Assembly: GCF_033118175.1 (NCBI RefSeq) | Contig: NC_083689.1 | Span: 21,496,501 to 21,560,500, forward strand | DNA length: 64,000 nt | Reading direction: 5' to 3' | From: Dama dama | Lineage: Eukaryota > Chordata > Mammalia > Artiodactyla > Cervidae | In this document: positions 47,300 to 57,900 of the stretch, in pieces | How positions within the stretch are numbered: the stretch's first letter is position 1 | How the letters are laid out: every line of letters begins with the position of its first letter | Notes under the pieces: generated by a model | Database searches by the model: none | What the model saw: only the letters and a program-made list of their open reading frames with translations | Told to the model about the DNA's origin: nothing | Program-made: the position numbers and the translations under genes

Positions 47300-49057
47300 T
47301 CAGATGAGCCGCTCCTCAGGCGGCAGCTTGAGGTTGGGGGGCGGTGGAGCTCGGGCACCCACCTGCTCCTCACTGCTGGGCCGGTAGGTGCCCTCTGTTT
47401 GCCTCTTCTCCCGTAGCTTCCGCACCAGCAGGACCAGACCCACAGCCAGGAGCAGGGCAGCCAGGAGGGAGAAAACCACGATGATGGCAGTGGTGGCCTC
47501 CTGTGACTGCGGGGGAGGGGGGGCGGGTGTGAGTTACCCCTGAACCTGGACATCCTGTCCACCCCCTGACTGCAAGAAGCCTCTGGGGATGGTAATCCCC
47601 TCCCCCAACACCTGCCGCCTTGGGTGACTGGGTTCCTTCCCCCAGGGTTCCTGATCCCCATCTATCATACCTGGGCTCCCAGGCTCTTCCACCTGCTGTG
47701 TCTGGGGTCCTCCTTTCAAGTGCCTGCCACACCTAAGCTTCTAGCTCCCCCCTTTCCCTGCCGGAGAGGCACAGGGGGGCTCCTGACCTTGCCAGGCAGG
47801 GTATTCTTGCTCACTCCCTTCCAGGCATTCTTGGTCTCCTCATTTGCCAAGTTGGCCTTCTGGTCTCTCCCACAGGGTTCTCCAATGCCTCCCCCCACCA
47901 AACCCAACCAGTCACCCCTGAAAGTCTAGGCCCTCCCATCTGCTACCTGAGGGACTCCTCAATAAAATCCCTTCTGCCCTCCTCCCCTATATACCACCCT
48001 CCCCACTCAACTCACCAGGGCTCCATTGGAGCCAGGGCTGGGGCCAGAGGGCAGAGTGGTGGTGTTCACACTTGAAGTGCTCGGTGTCATAGAAACTGCT
48101 GGGGAGTGGTAGAGAAGACAATGCTAAGTTGCTCTGTTGCTAAGTTGTTCCTCTGTCCACCAGGTTTTTCAGGCAAGAATACTAGAGCGGGTTGCCATTT
48201 CCTCCTCCATGGGACCTTCCCGGCCCAGGGATCGAACCCACAGTTCCTTCATGGCAGGTGGATTCTTTACCTGCTGAGCCATCTGGGAAGCCCCAGAGAA
48301 AATGAATGAACACCCATCTATTCCTTCCCATCTGGAAACATCTTCATCATCCTTGAGCATTTCTCCTCACTAGAACTCTGCCCTTCTGAGTCTTTCATTC
48401 TGTGGGTACCCTCCATGAAGGGGATGGCCCCACTGTAATCAACCAACAGCAATTTGCAGTTTGCACTGAGTTGGGGGCTATTATAATGGATAGTGTCCGG
48501 AAACCCAACCCTTCCCCCCAACAACCCACCTCCCTGGCCCTCCCTCAGCCCTTAAGGAGCTGGGCGGATCCTGTATTTCCCCGGAGTGTCTGACTCACAC
48601 ACCTCCCCCCAGGCACCCGAAACTAGAATAGAGGGCAGAAAGGCAGGGTCCACACCTTAGGCCAGTCTGCTCAACCTGGGCCGAAAGCCCCAGGCAGGCT
48701 TCCTCCTGATTCGCATTTCCCGAGTCCTCAACCTTACTGAGACTCCGGCCCGCAGGCCTCCTCTCCCAGCAGCTCACAATTCCACCCAACTCAGGAATTC
48801 TCCTAGACCAACTCCAACTGTCCAAGGAAGGACACAGAAATTCTAACCCTCCAGCTCTGACTCTATCGACTCCTGCTCCCAAGGCATCACATGCCTCTGG
48901 GTTCTTGACCTCTCAGTGTTCCATGGACACAGCTCTTCAGAGCCCAGACCCCCAGCACCCCGGACCGGTACCTACCTTGGCCCCCGACCCGGCCCCAGCG
49001 GGCCAGCAGCACTGGCAGGCCGAACGCCAGTAGCGGCTCCAGGCTCGGGCTCGCCAT
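47300..49057 (-). CDS. CRB3: CRB3 (Crumbs 3), isoform A, 3 coding exons
   Basis: Small single-pass apical polarity protein that binds PALS1 and PAR6 through its short tail. Coding exons on the minus strand: 49057-48976, 48098-48016, 47506-47300 (TGA). The total is 372 nt, 123 aa (human 120). A signal peptide of about 26 residues (LLAFGLPVLLARWG) precedes a short Ser/Thr-rich ectodomain with an NTT sequon. The membrane span is TAIIVVFSLLAALLLAVGL. It is followed by LVRKLREKRQTEGTYRP (FERM-binding region) and the PDZ ligand ERLI at the end. The exon 2 acceptor is a CAGCAG tandem, so one residue may be optional. The gene converges on DENND1C, and only about 450 bases separate its last stop from the DENND1C poly(A) signal. 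No canonical hexamer was found for CRB3 itself. Confidence 0.95.
48120..48296 (-). repeat. Bov-tA type SINE in CRB3 intron 1
   Basis: 'aggcaagaatactagagcgg', 'agggatcgaacccacagttc' and 'ctgctgagccatctgggaag'. It lies 22 bases upstream (in gene sense) of the CRB3 exon 2 acceptor and may overlap its branch point region. Confidence 0.85.
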
Positions 49058-49560
49058 GGGCCGGGTGACAGGCTGGTGGCACAGGGAAGGGGCTTGTCGC
49101 GGGCGCCGCTCCTACCGCATCTCCGGACGGGGGTACCTTCGACACCACACCTGGGAGCTGAAGGAGAAAGGCCAGGGCGTGGGGGAGGGGGCCGGATCCA
49201 GGCACAGGCCCCTGGGAGGGGCGACCCGTGCCGGCCACCCGCGAGTCCCGCCCCGCCCCGCCGCCAGAGGTCAGAGATTAAAGATTAACTCGGGGCGGCG
49301 CGTTCCTGGGCTAGGGAAAGGGGAAGGGGAGGGAAGGGGGGAGGGGGCGGCAGGCCCAGCCTCACGACCTGCCTCCCTACCTGGTCCGGGCGCCTTCGAC
49401 CTCGTTCCGGGTCTGGATGCCGGTCCTTCGCTCGAACCCTCGGTACGTCGGTCAGTGGCTGGGTCGCACTGTTCCAGCTCCGCCCGCTCACGTGACCCGG
49501 AAAGTTTAGTCACTCACCTGGGAGGGGAGCGCACTTCCGGCTTCTGCACCTGAGCCTAGA
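49058..49560 (-). promoter_or_regulatory. CRB3 CpG-rich promoter region
   Basis: GC- and CpG-rich DNA upstream of the ATG holds TCACGTGAC (49488-49496, USF/MITF type), an adjoining CCCGGAAAG ETS-like site, and ACTTCCGG (49533-49540, ETS/GABP type). CACCTG boxes flank it at 49515-49520 and 49547-49552. A 5' non-coding exon is likely but was not resolved. Confidence 0.6.
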
Positions 49561-49599
49561 TGAGAGGGCGGGGCCTAGCGGGGGCGGGGCCGCGCCACG

Positions 49600-50570
49600 G
49601 ACGCACCTGTAACGGGAACCCAGTCCTACAATGGGAAGGCGTAAAAAGAAGTGTAAGCGCGCAGGTGTAAAAGCGGCCTCTCACTTGCACTGCCGGCACA
49701 CCTGTAGAATTGTCCAGGTGTGGAAACACGCAGGGCATGGAGACATCGGTGTGTGAAGCACTCTTCTCCTGGGCAGACGGGGATGGGGAGCCTCTAAGGA
49801 AAAAACACCTATGTGGGACACACCTGCATGAGAGCTAACGTGTAAAGAAGACATCTGCACGGATGTGTAAGAACGCCGATGGGACACATCTGCTTTAAAA
49901 CACGTCTATGTGGAGTGTAGCTGAATGGAAGCCTACCTGTGGGGAAAGCAGCTGTAGAGAACGCAACCTGCCTGCTAACAAACACCCGGCTGAGGCACTG
50001 CGGCGCGGGGCACATCTGTTTTGGGAATGCATCTGCATGGCTCACCTATGAATTGAACGAGACTTGCAGGAGGAATTGCCGTGTGGAAAGACATTAGAAG
50101 CACTTGTACAAGACACACATGCATTGAAGTACGCCTGTAGGGGACCCAGCTATATGAAAAAGCCCCATATGGATGAATATGTAAATAGAATACACCTGTG
50201 GTGGGGGAGGCTGTATAACGCATTCCTGGGTGGAGGAATACCTGTTGAGACACATACCTGTGAGGTGCAGGAAACAGCCCTGCAGGAGGGACAGCTGCAT
50301 AGAACTGAGCTCACGTGAGAGGGAGACCTGGGCACGCCTGCGTGGGGCTCACGGACATAGAAGCACATCTGAGGGGGCTCGTGTGTTCTGAGGTCCACCT
50401 GTCAAGCATGCACCTGTGAGAAACCATTTGTTTGGGGCATCTCCGTGTGAAAATACCTGTATCCCCCTGTGTTGTAGGGCACCTGCGAGGGCCACCTGTG
50501 AATGAAAACGTCTATGAGGAGACCCTCTGTAAGAGGCTTTGTCTGGAACATACGTGTTAGCGCACACCTA
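49600..50570. repeat. degenerate tandem array rich in CACCTG upstream of CRB3
   Basis: Units of roughly 20-35 bases built on 'acacctgt', 'acatctgc' and 'gtgtaaaa' recur through about 950 bases. Exact CACCTG/CAGGTG hexamers are at 49604, 49662, 49699, 49715, 49821, 50194, 50396, 50411, 50480 and 50493, with many one-base variants (TACCTG, CATCTG, CACCTA) between. Confidence 0.75.
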
Positions 50571-50729
50571 TCTGGGCATATTGCCAGGGAACCATATTGC
50601 CCTCACGGCTGTATCTTTGGATAAAGGAAGATGGTAATAAGATGACCCCATCCTGCAGACTCGAGAGTGAAGAGTTATGGTTAAGGGGAAATTAATCCCT
50701 TCCAGGTCATAGATCAACGATGGGTAAGA

Positions 50730-50940
50730 ATCCCAGGTCTAGTTAAATCTCTGCTTTGCCCCTTCCTGGGCATATGGACTGGGGTGAGCGGCCTAACCTC
50801 CTATTTCCTCATCCGTGAAGTGCGAAAGCCAGTCCCACGTACGTTTTAGGGTTTTAGAGACGACGACGCGAGAGGTGAGTAAAAGACCAGGCTTGTGCAA
50901 CGCAATGAATCAACGTCAGCTATTATTATTATTCGCTGTC
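50730..50940 (+). repeat. MIR SINE relic
   Basis: 'ttcctgggcatatggactgg', 'taacctcctatttcctcatc' and 'gtgaagtgcgaaag', ending in an (ATT)n stretch. Confidence 0.5.
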
Positions 50941-50944
50941 AAAA

Positions 50945-51979
50945 GGCCCGAGCGCCCCTCCCCCTAATGGTGAATCGAGAAACTGCGCCCGAAACTAGTG
51001 GGAGGGACCTTCGGCAGGTGCAAGGAGCGCGACAGACTGGGGCCCCGCCTCCAGTTACGCGGTCTTTATCCCCAGCCGCGCCTGGGACTCCTCCCCAGGC
51101 AGGTCGGGAGAAAGCAATTTTCTCGGTGTCCGGATCAGGTCGGGGCCCCTTTAAGACTTCCTGGAGAGCCAGGGGCCGCGGGGCAGAAGGCTGCCCTGGG
51201 TCAGTGGGGAAGCCCCGCCTAGGTGGGTGGGAGAGGCGGGAAGGGCGGGCACAGCTCTTGCGGCTCTGGCCAATAGGAAACCGACTTTGCAGCAGCCCGG
51301 CGCGTTGATCTTCCGTTTCCCAGGCTGAGTGGAACCGGGAAAGGAGGCGCACGGGCGGGATGACAGCACGGCTAGATATTGTGCTTCAGTGGCCGCGTAG
51401 GGAATGTGATTGGAGCGGGAGGGCTGTTGCAGGCCTAGATGGAGCAGAGTTGGTTCTTAAGAACATCTAGGAAAAAAGAGAACTTTAGTTCCTGATGAAA
51501 ATTAGCAGAGGCGGGAGGTCAAGTGGAAAGGGATTACGTAACCCAATCCTTGAGATCTCCTTACCTCGCCTCCTTGGGCAGAGGGTAAACTGAGGCACGT
51601 AGAAAGGGAGCTACGAAACCAGACCTGAGATATTGCTCTCTCCAGCCACTCCATTTCCAGAATGAATGAGGTGCTCCCTAGGTTGTGCTAATACCGGGGC
51701 ATCCCTGACCCACCCCACCACCACCCCCACCCCCCAGCTCCGCCCTCAGCCCCCTCCCCCCAAAGCGGGTCGGGGAAGGAGAAAGCAAGTTCTGGCGCGG
51801 GCGGCGACGGCTAGCAGTCACCGCCTCCTACAAGTGCCGGAGCCCGGCAGGCAGCGCGGAGGCTGCGGTGGCAGTGGCCGCGGAGCTGGCCCTGCGGGGC
51901 CCCGGGGGGGGAGGGGGAGCCGTCAAGCCCCCGCTGAGGCCGCCGCTGCCGGGCCTCCCCTCCCCCCCGGGCTGGCGCC
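50945..51979. promoter_or_regulatory. GC-rich upstream region and promoter of SLC25A23
   Basis: Two CpG-rich parts (about 50950-51360 and 51750-52200) flank a more ordinary stretch. An inverted CCAAT box ('tctggccaataggaaacc') lies at about 51266. No TATA box is near the ATG at 51980. The first patch could be a CRB3-distal or SLC25A23-distal promoter. Confidence 0.45.
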
Positions 51980-54900
51980 ATGCGGGGGGGCCCGGGCGAT
52001 GCCGAGAGGCGTCAGCGCTGGGGTCGCCTCTTCGAAGAGCTGGACAGTAACAAGGATGGTCGCGTGGACATTCGCGAGTTGCGCCAGGGACTGGCCCGGC
52101 TGGGCGGGGGCGATCCGGACCGCGGCGCCCAACAGGTACCCCCGCTGGGATACCCCTCCTGGTGCGCGGCGCTGGGCCCAACTGGCGCCGGGTAATCTGA
52201 GCCCCTGAATGGAGCGCCGGGAGTCGCCCGTGACAGCCTGTGCCTAGCTTGAGCGTCCCTGTCTCTTTGCCCGTGCCCGCCCGTGTCCGGGCCTAACGGG
52301 ATCGCTCAAGATAGGACCACCAAGGCCCCAGGCCTGCAGTTCAGGCTGCCAAACCTGTCCCCCTCCTCCCTCTGGGTGGAGGATGTCTGCCAGGGAATGG
52401 GGCCACGTGCGCTTTTCTGCCCACTGCCCTGGACACACCCTCCTCTGAACTCTTTGCACAACCCAGAGACATGGCTTGCACCCACCTACAGGAAACATAC
52501 CCTCCCCTCCCTCCTACCCAGCTCTGGACACCCACTACTCTCCCAGGCAGCTGCCCCAGACTCTATGTTTACATTCCCTTCCCTGTCCTTTCTAGGACTT
52601 GGCTCAATGCCCCAAGTTGTCCCAGCCAAGGACCCAATCCTATCTGAGGCTGCCCTCAGCTGGGGATGATCCTATCCAAGCAGGAACTTGACCCCAATCC
52701 CTCTACACCTGAAGACCCACATGCAACTGGACTGTCTCCATAGAACCCTGAGACCTCCAGTCACCCTCCCACTTTACAGATGGGTAAACAGAGGCCCAGT
52801 GGATGTTCAGTGTGGTTGTGTCCTTGCTACCACATTGCTCAGTGCCATCTCCAGTGAGAGCTCTTGAAACTGCCGCTCGGACAAGTTCTTGTAAGAGACA
52901 GCTGGAAGGACAGGTTGCAGAAACAAGAGCCCAAATCCACCTACCTACTTCCCAGTTCTGTAACCCTGGGCAAGTTACTTGACCTTGACGAGCCTCATTT
53001 TGCTCACCAGGAATGTTGGACAACTGCTGTCCACCTCACAGACCTACCATGGCCTTGGGCATCCTGTTGAGGGGAGAGCTGATGGCAGGGTGATGCACCC
53101 AGGTTCCTGGGACCTAAGCTTGTCATGCCCCACATTGTGGGAGCAGCTTTTACGAGCTCCCTCTGACCTTTCTCCCCTGCCAGGGCATCCCCCCTGAGGG
53201 TGACAGTGACCCAGATGGCGGCCTTGACCTGGAGGAGTTTATCCTCTACCTGCAGGAGCGGGAACAGCGCCTTTTACTCCTGTTCCACAGTCTGGACCGG
53301 AATCAGGATGGTAAGGCCGGGGGATGGGGCTGTGGGGGCCCTGGAGACCCCAGTGGGGTTAGAACTGGCAATGCCAGGAGGAAGCGGGGAGGGCTGCTTC
53401 TCCCTGATGACTCACAGGCTATTTCGGGAGCTCTCCTCACCCTCAGCTAGGTGGTTCAGGGCCCAGCTGGCCTATCCCACCTCCTTTTCCTAATGGGGTG
53501 GGACCCTATTATTTAGTAGTCATATTATTTGTGGTGCAAAGATTCCCCTCCCCACATTGCTCCTGGATTCCCTGTGAGACAGAGCCACCCCCATCATATT
53601 TTCTGGATGTCCAATATGGCCTCAACTCCCTGTGGCATGGGAACCCCAATAATTACCCCTGGACTTAATCCTTCATTCATTCAGCAAATGCAAGTCCCTC
53701 CCAGTATGAACCAATTCCACCTCTCTGATCCCAATGGGTCAAGGACCCCTCACCACAACCCTGCCACACACCTCACCTTGGGTTCCTGTGTGCCCTGGTC
53801 TTGTTAGACATCCCCAGTCCAAGCTATTCTGGTCCTCTGACTCGGGGTCCCCCCCTTGGGCCCCCTCCCCAGGTCAGATTGATGTCTCTGAGATCCAGCA
53901 GAGTTTCCGAGCCCTGGGCATTTCCATCTCGCTGGAACAGGCAGAGAAAATCCTGCACAGGTGAGTGGCTGGGTTCACAATCCCAGGTAACTCAGACCCC
54001 TGAGACCCCCTCAGCCACCTCGAGCCTCTGAGCCCTGGACCCAATCCCAGGGAGGGAGTGCAGCTGAGATCTTGGGCCAGTTGCTTTCCCTCTCTGAGCC
54101 TCAGTGTGCCCCTCTGTAAAATGGGGGGCTTTGCAGTGCCAAGGAGCTCAGTCTCCTCCCCAAACAAACCAGAATCTCCCACCTCCCTCAACTCACCTCC
54201 CAGCCCCAGGCACTGATTCTGTCCCACCTGTGCCCCTCTCCCCACCAGCATGGACCGTGATGGCACCATGACCATTGACTGGCAGGAGTGGCGTGACCAC
54301 TTCCTGTTGCATTCGCTGGAGAACGTGGAAGATGTGCTGTATTTTTGGAAGCATTCCACGGTGAGGTGGGGGTGACGATCCCAGCCTGGTCGGGACCTCT
54401 CTTCCCCAGGGCATGGGGGCAGGGGCTGGATCGGCACTCTAGTGGGAGGAGCCACTGGGAGCAGCCTGAGGGTGAGGTTCTGCTCTCCTCTTCCTCCATC
54501 TGGGGCTCTGGGAACTGATGGGAGCTGATGGGAGCCCTTCAGACTTACTGTGGGGCCTTGGGGAGGTAGGCAAGAGAGGGCGCACCAGATGGGGCATCTG
54601 GTCTCCCACCTTCTACCCACGCAGCTCTCCTTCTGCTGGTTTCTAGTTCTGCCCAATAAAGAATTCTGCTGCTGAAAAGACAAGTTAGGAAGCCACTGTT
54701 TTTTGGAGGGTCTGATGGGATCCATTAGAAATTGAGGGAAGAAGTGCACTGGATTGTCATTTCTAGGATGGGAATCCCTAGCTGATGCTTCTGATAGGAT
54801 CTGATGGCATCTGGAGGGAATCCATCCTTGGGATCTGCTGAGAATGTCTTGAGAGATCCAGAGATTCCCACCCTGGGAGACCTATGAGGGGCTTGGTTAA

Positions 54901-57900
54901 GAAGTCCACAAGTGGAGATGCTAGAGGGCGGATGATCTCTGTGGGGGAGACCCATGGCATCAGGGGGAGACCCCAGGAGAGAGCCACTGGGCTCCTGATA
55001 TGGGAAGCCCCTGGTAGGATCTTGTGTGGCCCTGGAGGAATCTTCTGGAATCCTTATGTAAGAGACCCTATGGATGGAATCCCGCAGAGGGATTTCATTG
55101 GCCCTGGAGGGATCTTTATGGAGCAGAGGCTTGAATAGGAGGCTTTGATGGGATTTGGTGGAGGTCCCCAGGAAGGATGTTACCTCTCATGGAGACTGCG
55201 GGGCTAGATCTGGTAGGGATCTGAGAGAGATCTCTTGGATTGGTGGACTCTCTGGGTATCCTGGAATTCATGGGGGAGATGCCCCAGTTTAGAGCAGGGT
55301 CACATCTTCCCAGCCCCAGTGGGTCATGACACCCCCAGCCTCTGCATCCCCAGGTCCTGGATATTGGTGAGTGCCTGACTGTCCCGGATGAGTTCTCGGA
55401 GCAGGAGAAGCTGACTGGCATGTGGTGGAAGCAGCTGGTGGCGGGCGCGGTTGCGGGTGCCGTGTCCCGGACAGGCACAGCCCCTCTGGACCGCCTCAAG
55501 GTCTTCATGCAGGTGAAGCCCTGGAGAGACCCACCCCCTCCTTTCCCCAGGCCTGGACCCCTGGAAGGGACCCCGAAGCCACCTTGTCTCCCCCCACCCA
55601 GGTCCACGCCTCCAAGACCAACCGGCTGAACATCCTGGGCGGCCTCTGGAGCATGATCCAAGAGGGGGGCGTGCGCTCCCTGTGGCGTGGCAATGGGATT
55701 AATGTGCTCAAGATTGCACCTGAGTCAGCGATCAAGTTCATGGCCTATGAGCAGGTGGGGGCAGGTGTGGGGAGGGATGGACTGTAGACATAGGGTCTGC
55801 AGGATTGGCCTGGGGGTGCGGGAATGTCTGCAGGTCCCCGGGAGTAGGCATCTGCTCCCCTACGGGACGCCCCCAGCAGAAGGACAGCAGAGGGGAAGTT
55901 CAAACCCACAGAAGGCCAAGCCCTGAGGTCCCGCCACCTCTGTGTCTCCCTCTCAGATCAAGCGGGCCATCCGGGGGCAACAGGAGACACTGCACGTGCA
56001 GGAGCGCTTTGTGGCTGGCTCCCTGGCTGGTGCCACAGCCCAAACCATCATCTACCCCATGGAGGTAAGGAGGAGCCCTGGCAGAGACCTCGTTGTACTG
56101 TGGGAGGTCTGCAATCACCATTTCAGTCCAAGGTGTGAAGTGGGATGATCCACTTCACATTGATCCACTAAGCATTGGGTGATCACTTTGTCTCTTCCTG
56201 ATTCAGACTCATTACAGCAATGCTGTTTCTTGTGTAGCTGGTCTGGGTATCACAGTTTGACATGTGATTTCTGGGGACAGTACTGGTTTGTTGTATCTGA
56301 CTCTCAGCTCAGTCGTATCTGACTCTGCGACCCCATGGACTGAAGCACACCAGGCTTCCCTGTCCTTCACTATCTCCAGTTTGCTCAAACTCATGTCCAT
56401 TGAGTTAATGATGCCATCCAACCATCTCATCCTCTGGGCGAGAAGGGCCCCCTTCTCCTCCTGCCCTCAGTCATTCCCAGCATCAGGGTCTTTTCCAGTG
56501 AGTCTATGCTTCACATCAGGTGGCCAATGTGCTGGAGCTTCAGCATCAGTCCTTCCAGTGGATAATCAGGGTTGATTTCCTTCAGCATTGGCTGGTTTGA
56601 TCAGTGTTGGTTTAACTGTTTAGATGACAGTTGTGGGGGGCAGCCACTGATGGATACGCCTCTTCTAAGGATCCAGGTTTCCAGGATGCTTGTCCCCAAG
56701 GGAATCATTTCCAAGTGAAACCGTTTTTGGAGAAATCATTTCAAGTTTCAGATTGTACCAGGCATCAGTTAGGATTGGAGTGATAGAAAACTTAAATCAT
56801 GGAAATGAAGTCCAGAGGTGAGCAGTTCAGGGGTGGTATAAGTGGCTTCAGAGTGTTGGAGAACAAAAGTCTATCTTGTTCTACCACCTCAGCATGCAGC
56901 ACCCTCCTTATGGACCAAAATGGCTACTTGTGCTCCAATTACAGCATCCACATTCCAGCCAAGAAGGAAAAACAAAGGAAGGAACACCTCCCTGACTTTA
57001 AGGATGCTTTCTGAAAGTCTTGCATACTTCTTCACCTTCATCGGCTTGGACTCAGTCACATGGCCACACACCTAGGGAGGCTGAGAAATGTAGTCTATAT
57101 TTCTAGAGGCTGTGTGCTTGCTGAAAATAACAGATTCTATTGCTAAGGGATATTGGGAGATAGTTAGCAGCGGGTGCCACAAGCAACCCTGATAGATGTT
57201 AACAGTTTGTCAGTATAGAGTTTGGAGGCAGAAGATAGATTCTAGAGCAAATGGTTCTTTTAATTCAGTTATTCTCAGGGTGTCCCCACCCAGTTGTCTT
57301 CATTCTTGGCTGTTGTGATTCCAAAGGCAGCTTTTCCAGGGATAACTGGGTTCTCCCCAGGTGCTGAAGACACGGCTGACCCTTCGCCGGACGGGCCAGT
57401 ACAAGGGGCTGCTGGACTGTGCGTGGCAGATCCTGGAGAGAGAAGGTCCCCGTGCCTTCTACCGTGGCTACCTGCCCAACGTTCTGGGCATCATCCCCTA
57501 TGCTGGCATCGACCTGGCCGTCTATGAGGTCTGTGGCACTCCCTTCTCTGGGTGGGGTCTGCTCTCCCTGGGGGTCTGAATCAGTTGACCTCCATAGCTA
57601 TAGGTGGAGAAGCAAAGCACCATGGGCCATGGGATCCTGGGGAACCTTTTCTGGCATTGGACCCCCATCCCCTGCCATTATTCCACTTCCTACCACAAGA
57701 ACCTTCCATCTGTAGTTTGGTCTTCCCAGGTCTCAGGACGTGTGAAAGTTGGGGACCACTCCAGTTCAGAGAATCAAGGGAGCAGGCAAAGCTGAGCTTC
57801 AAAGACTCCCAAAACATGGGTCAAACACGCCTCTACCGCCAAGCCAATGTTTTTTTAAGGTCTGCCCATTTCGGTGTCCATCATCACTATAAAATCTACA

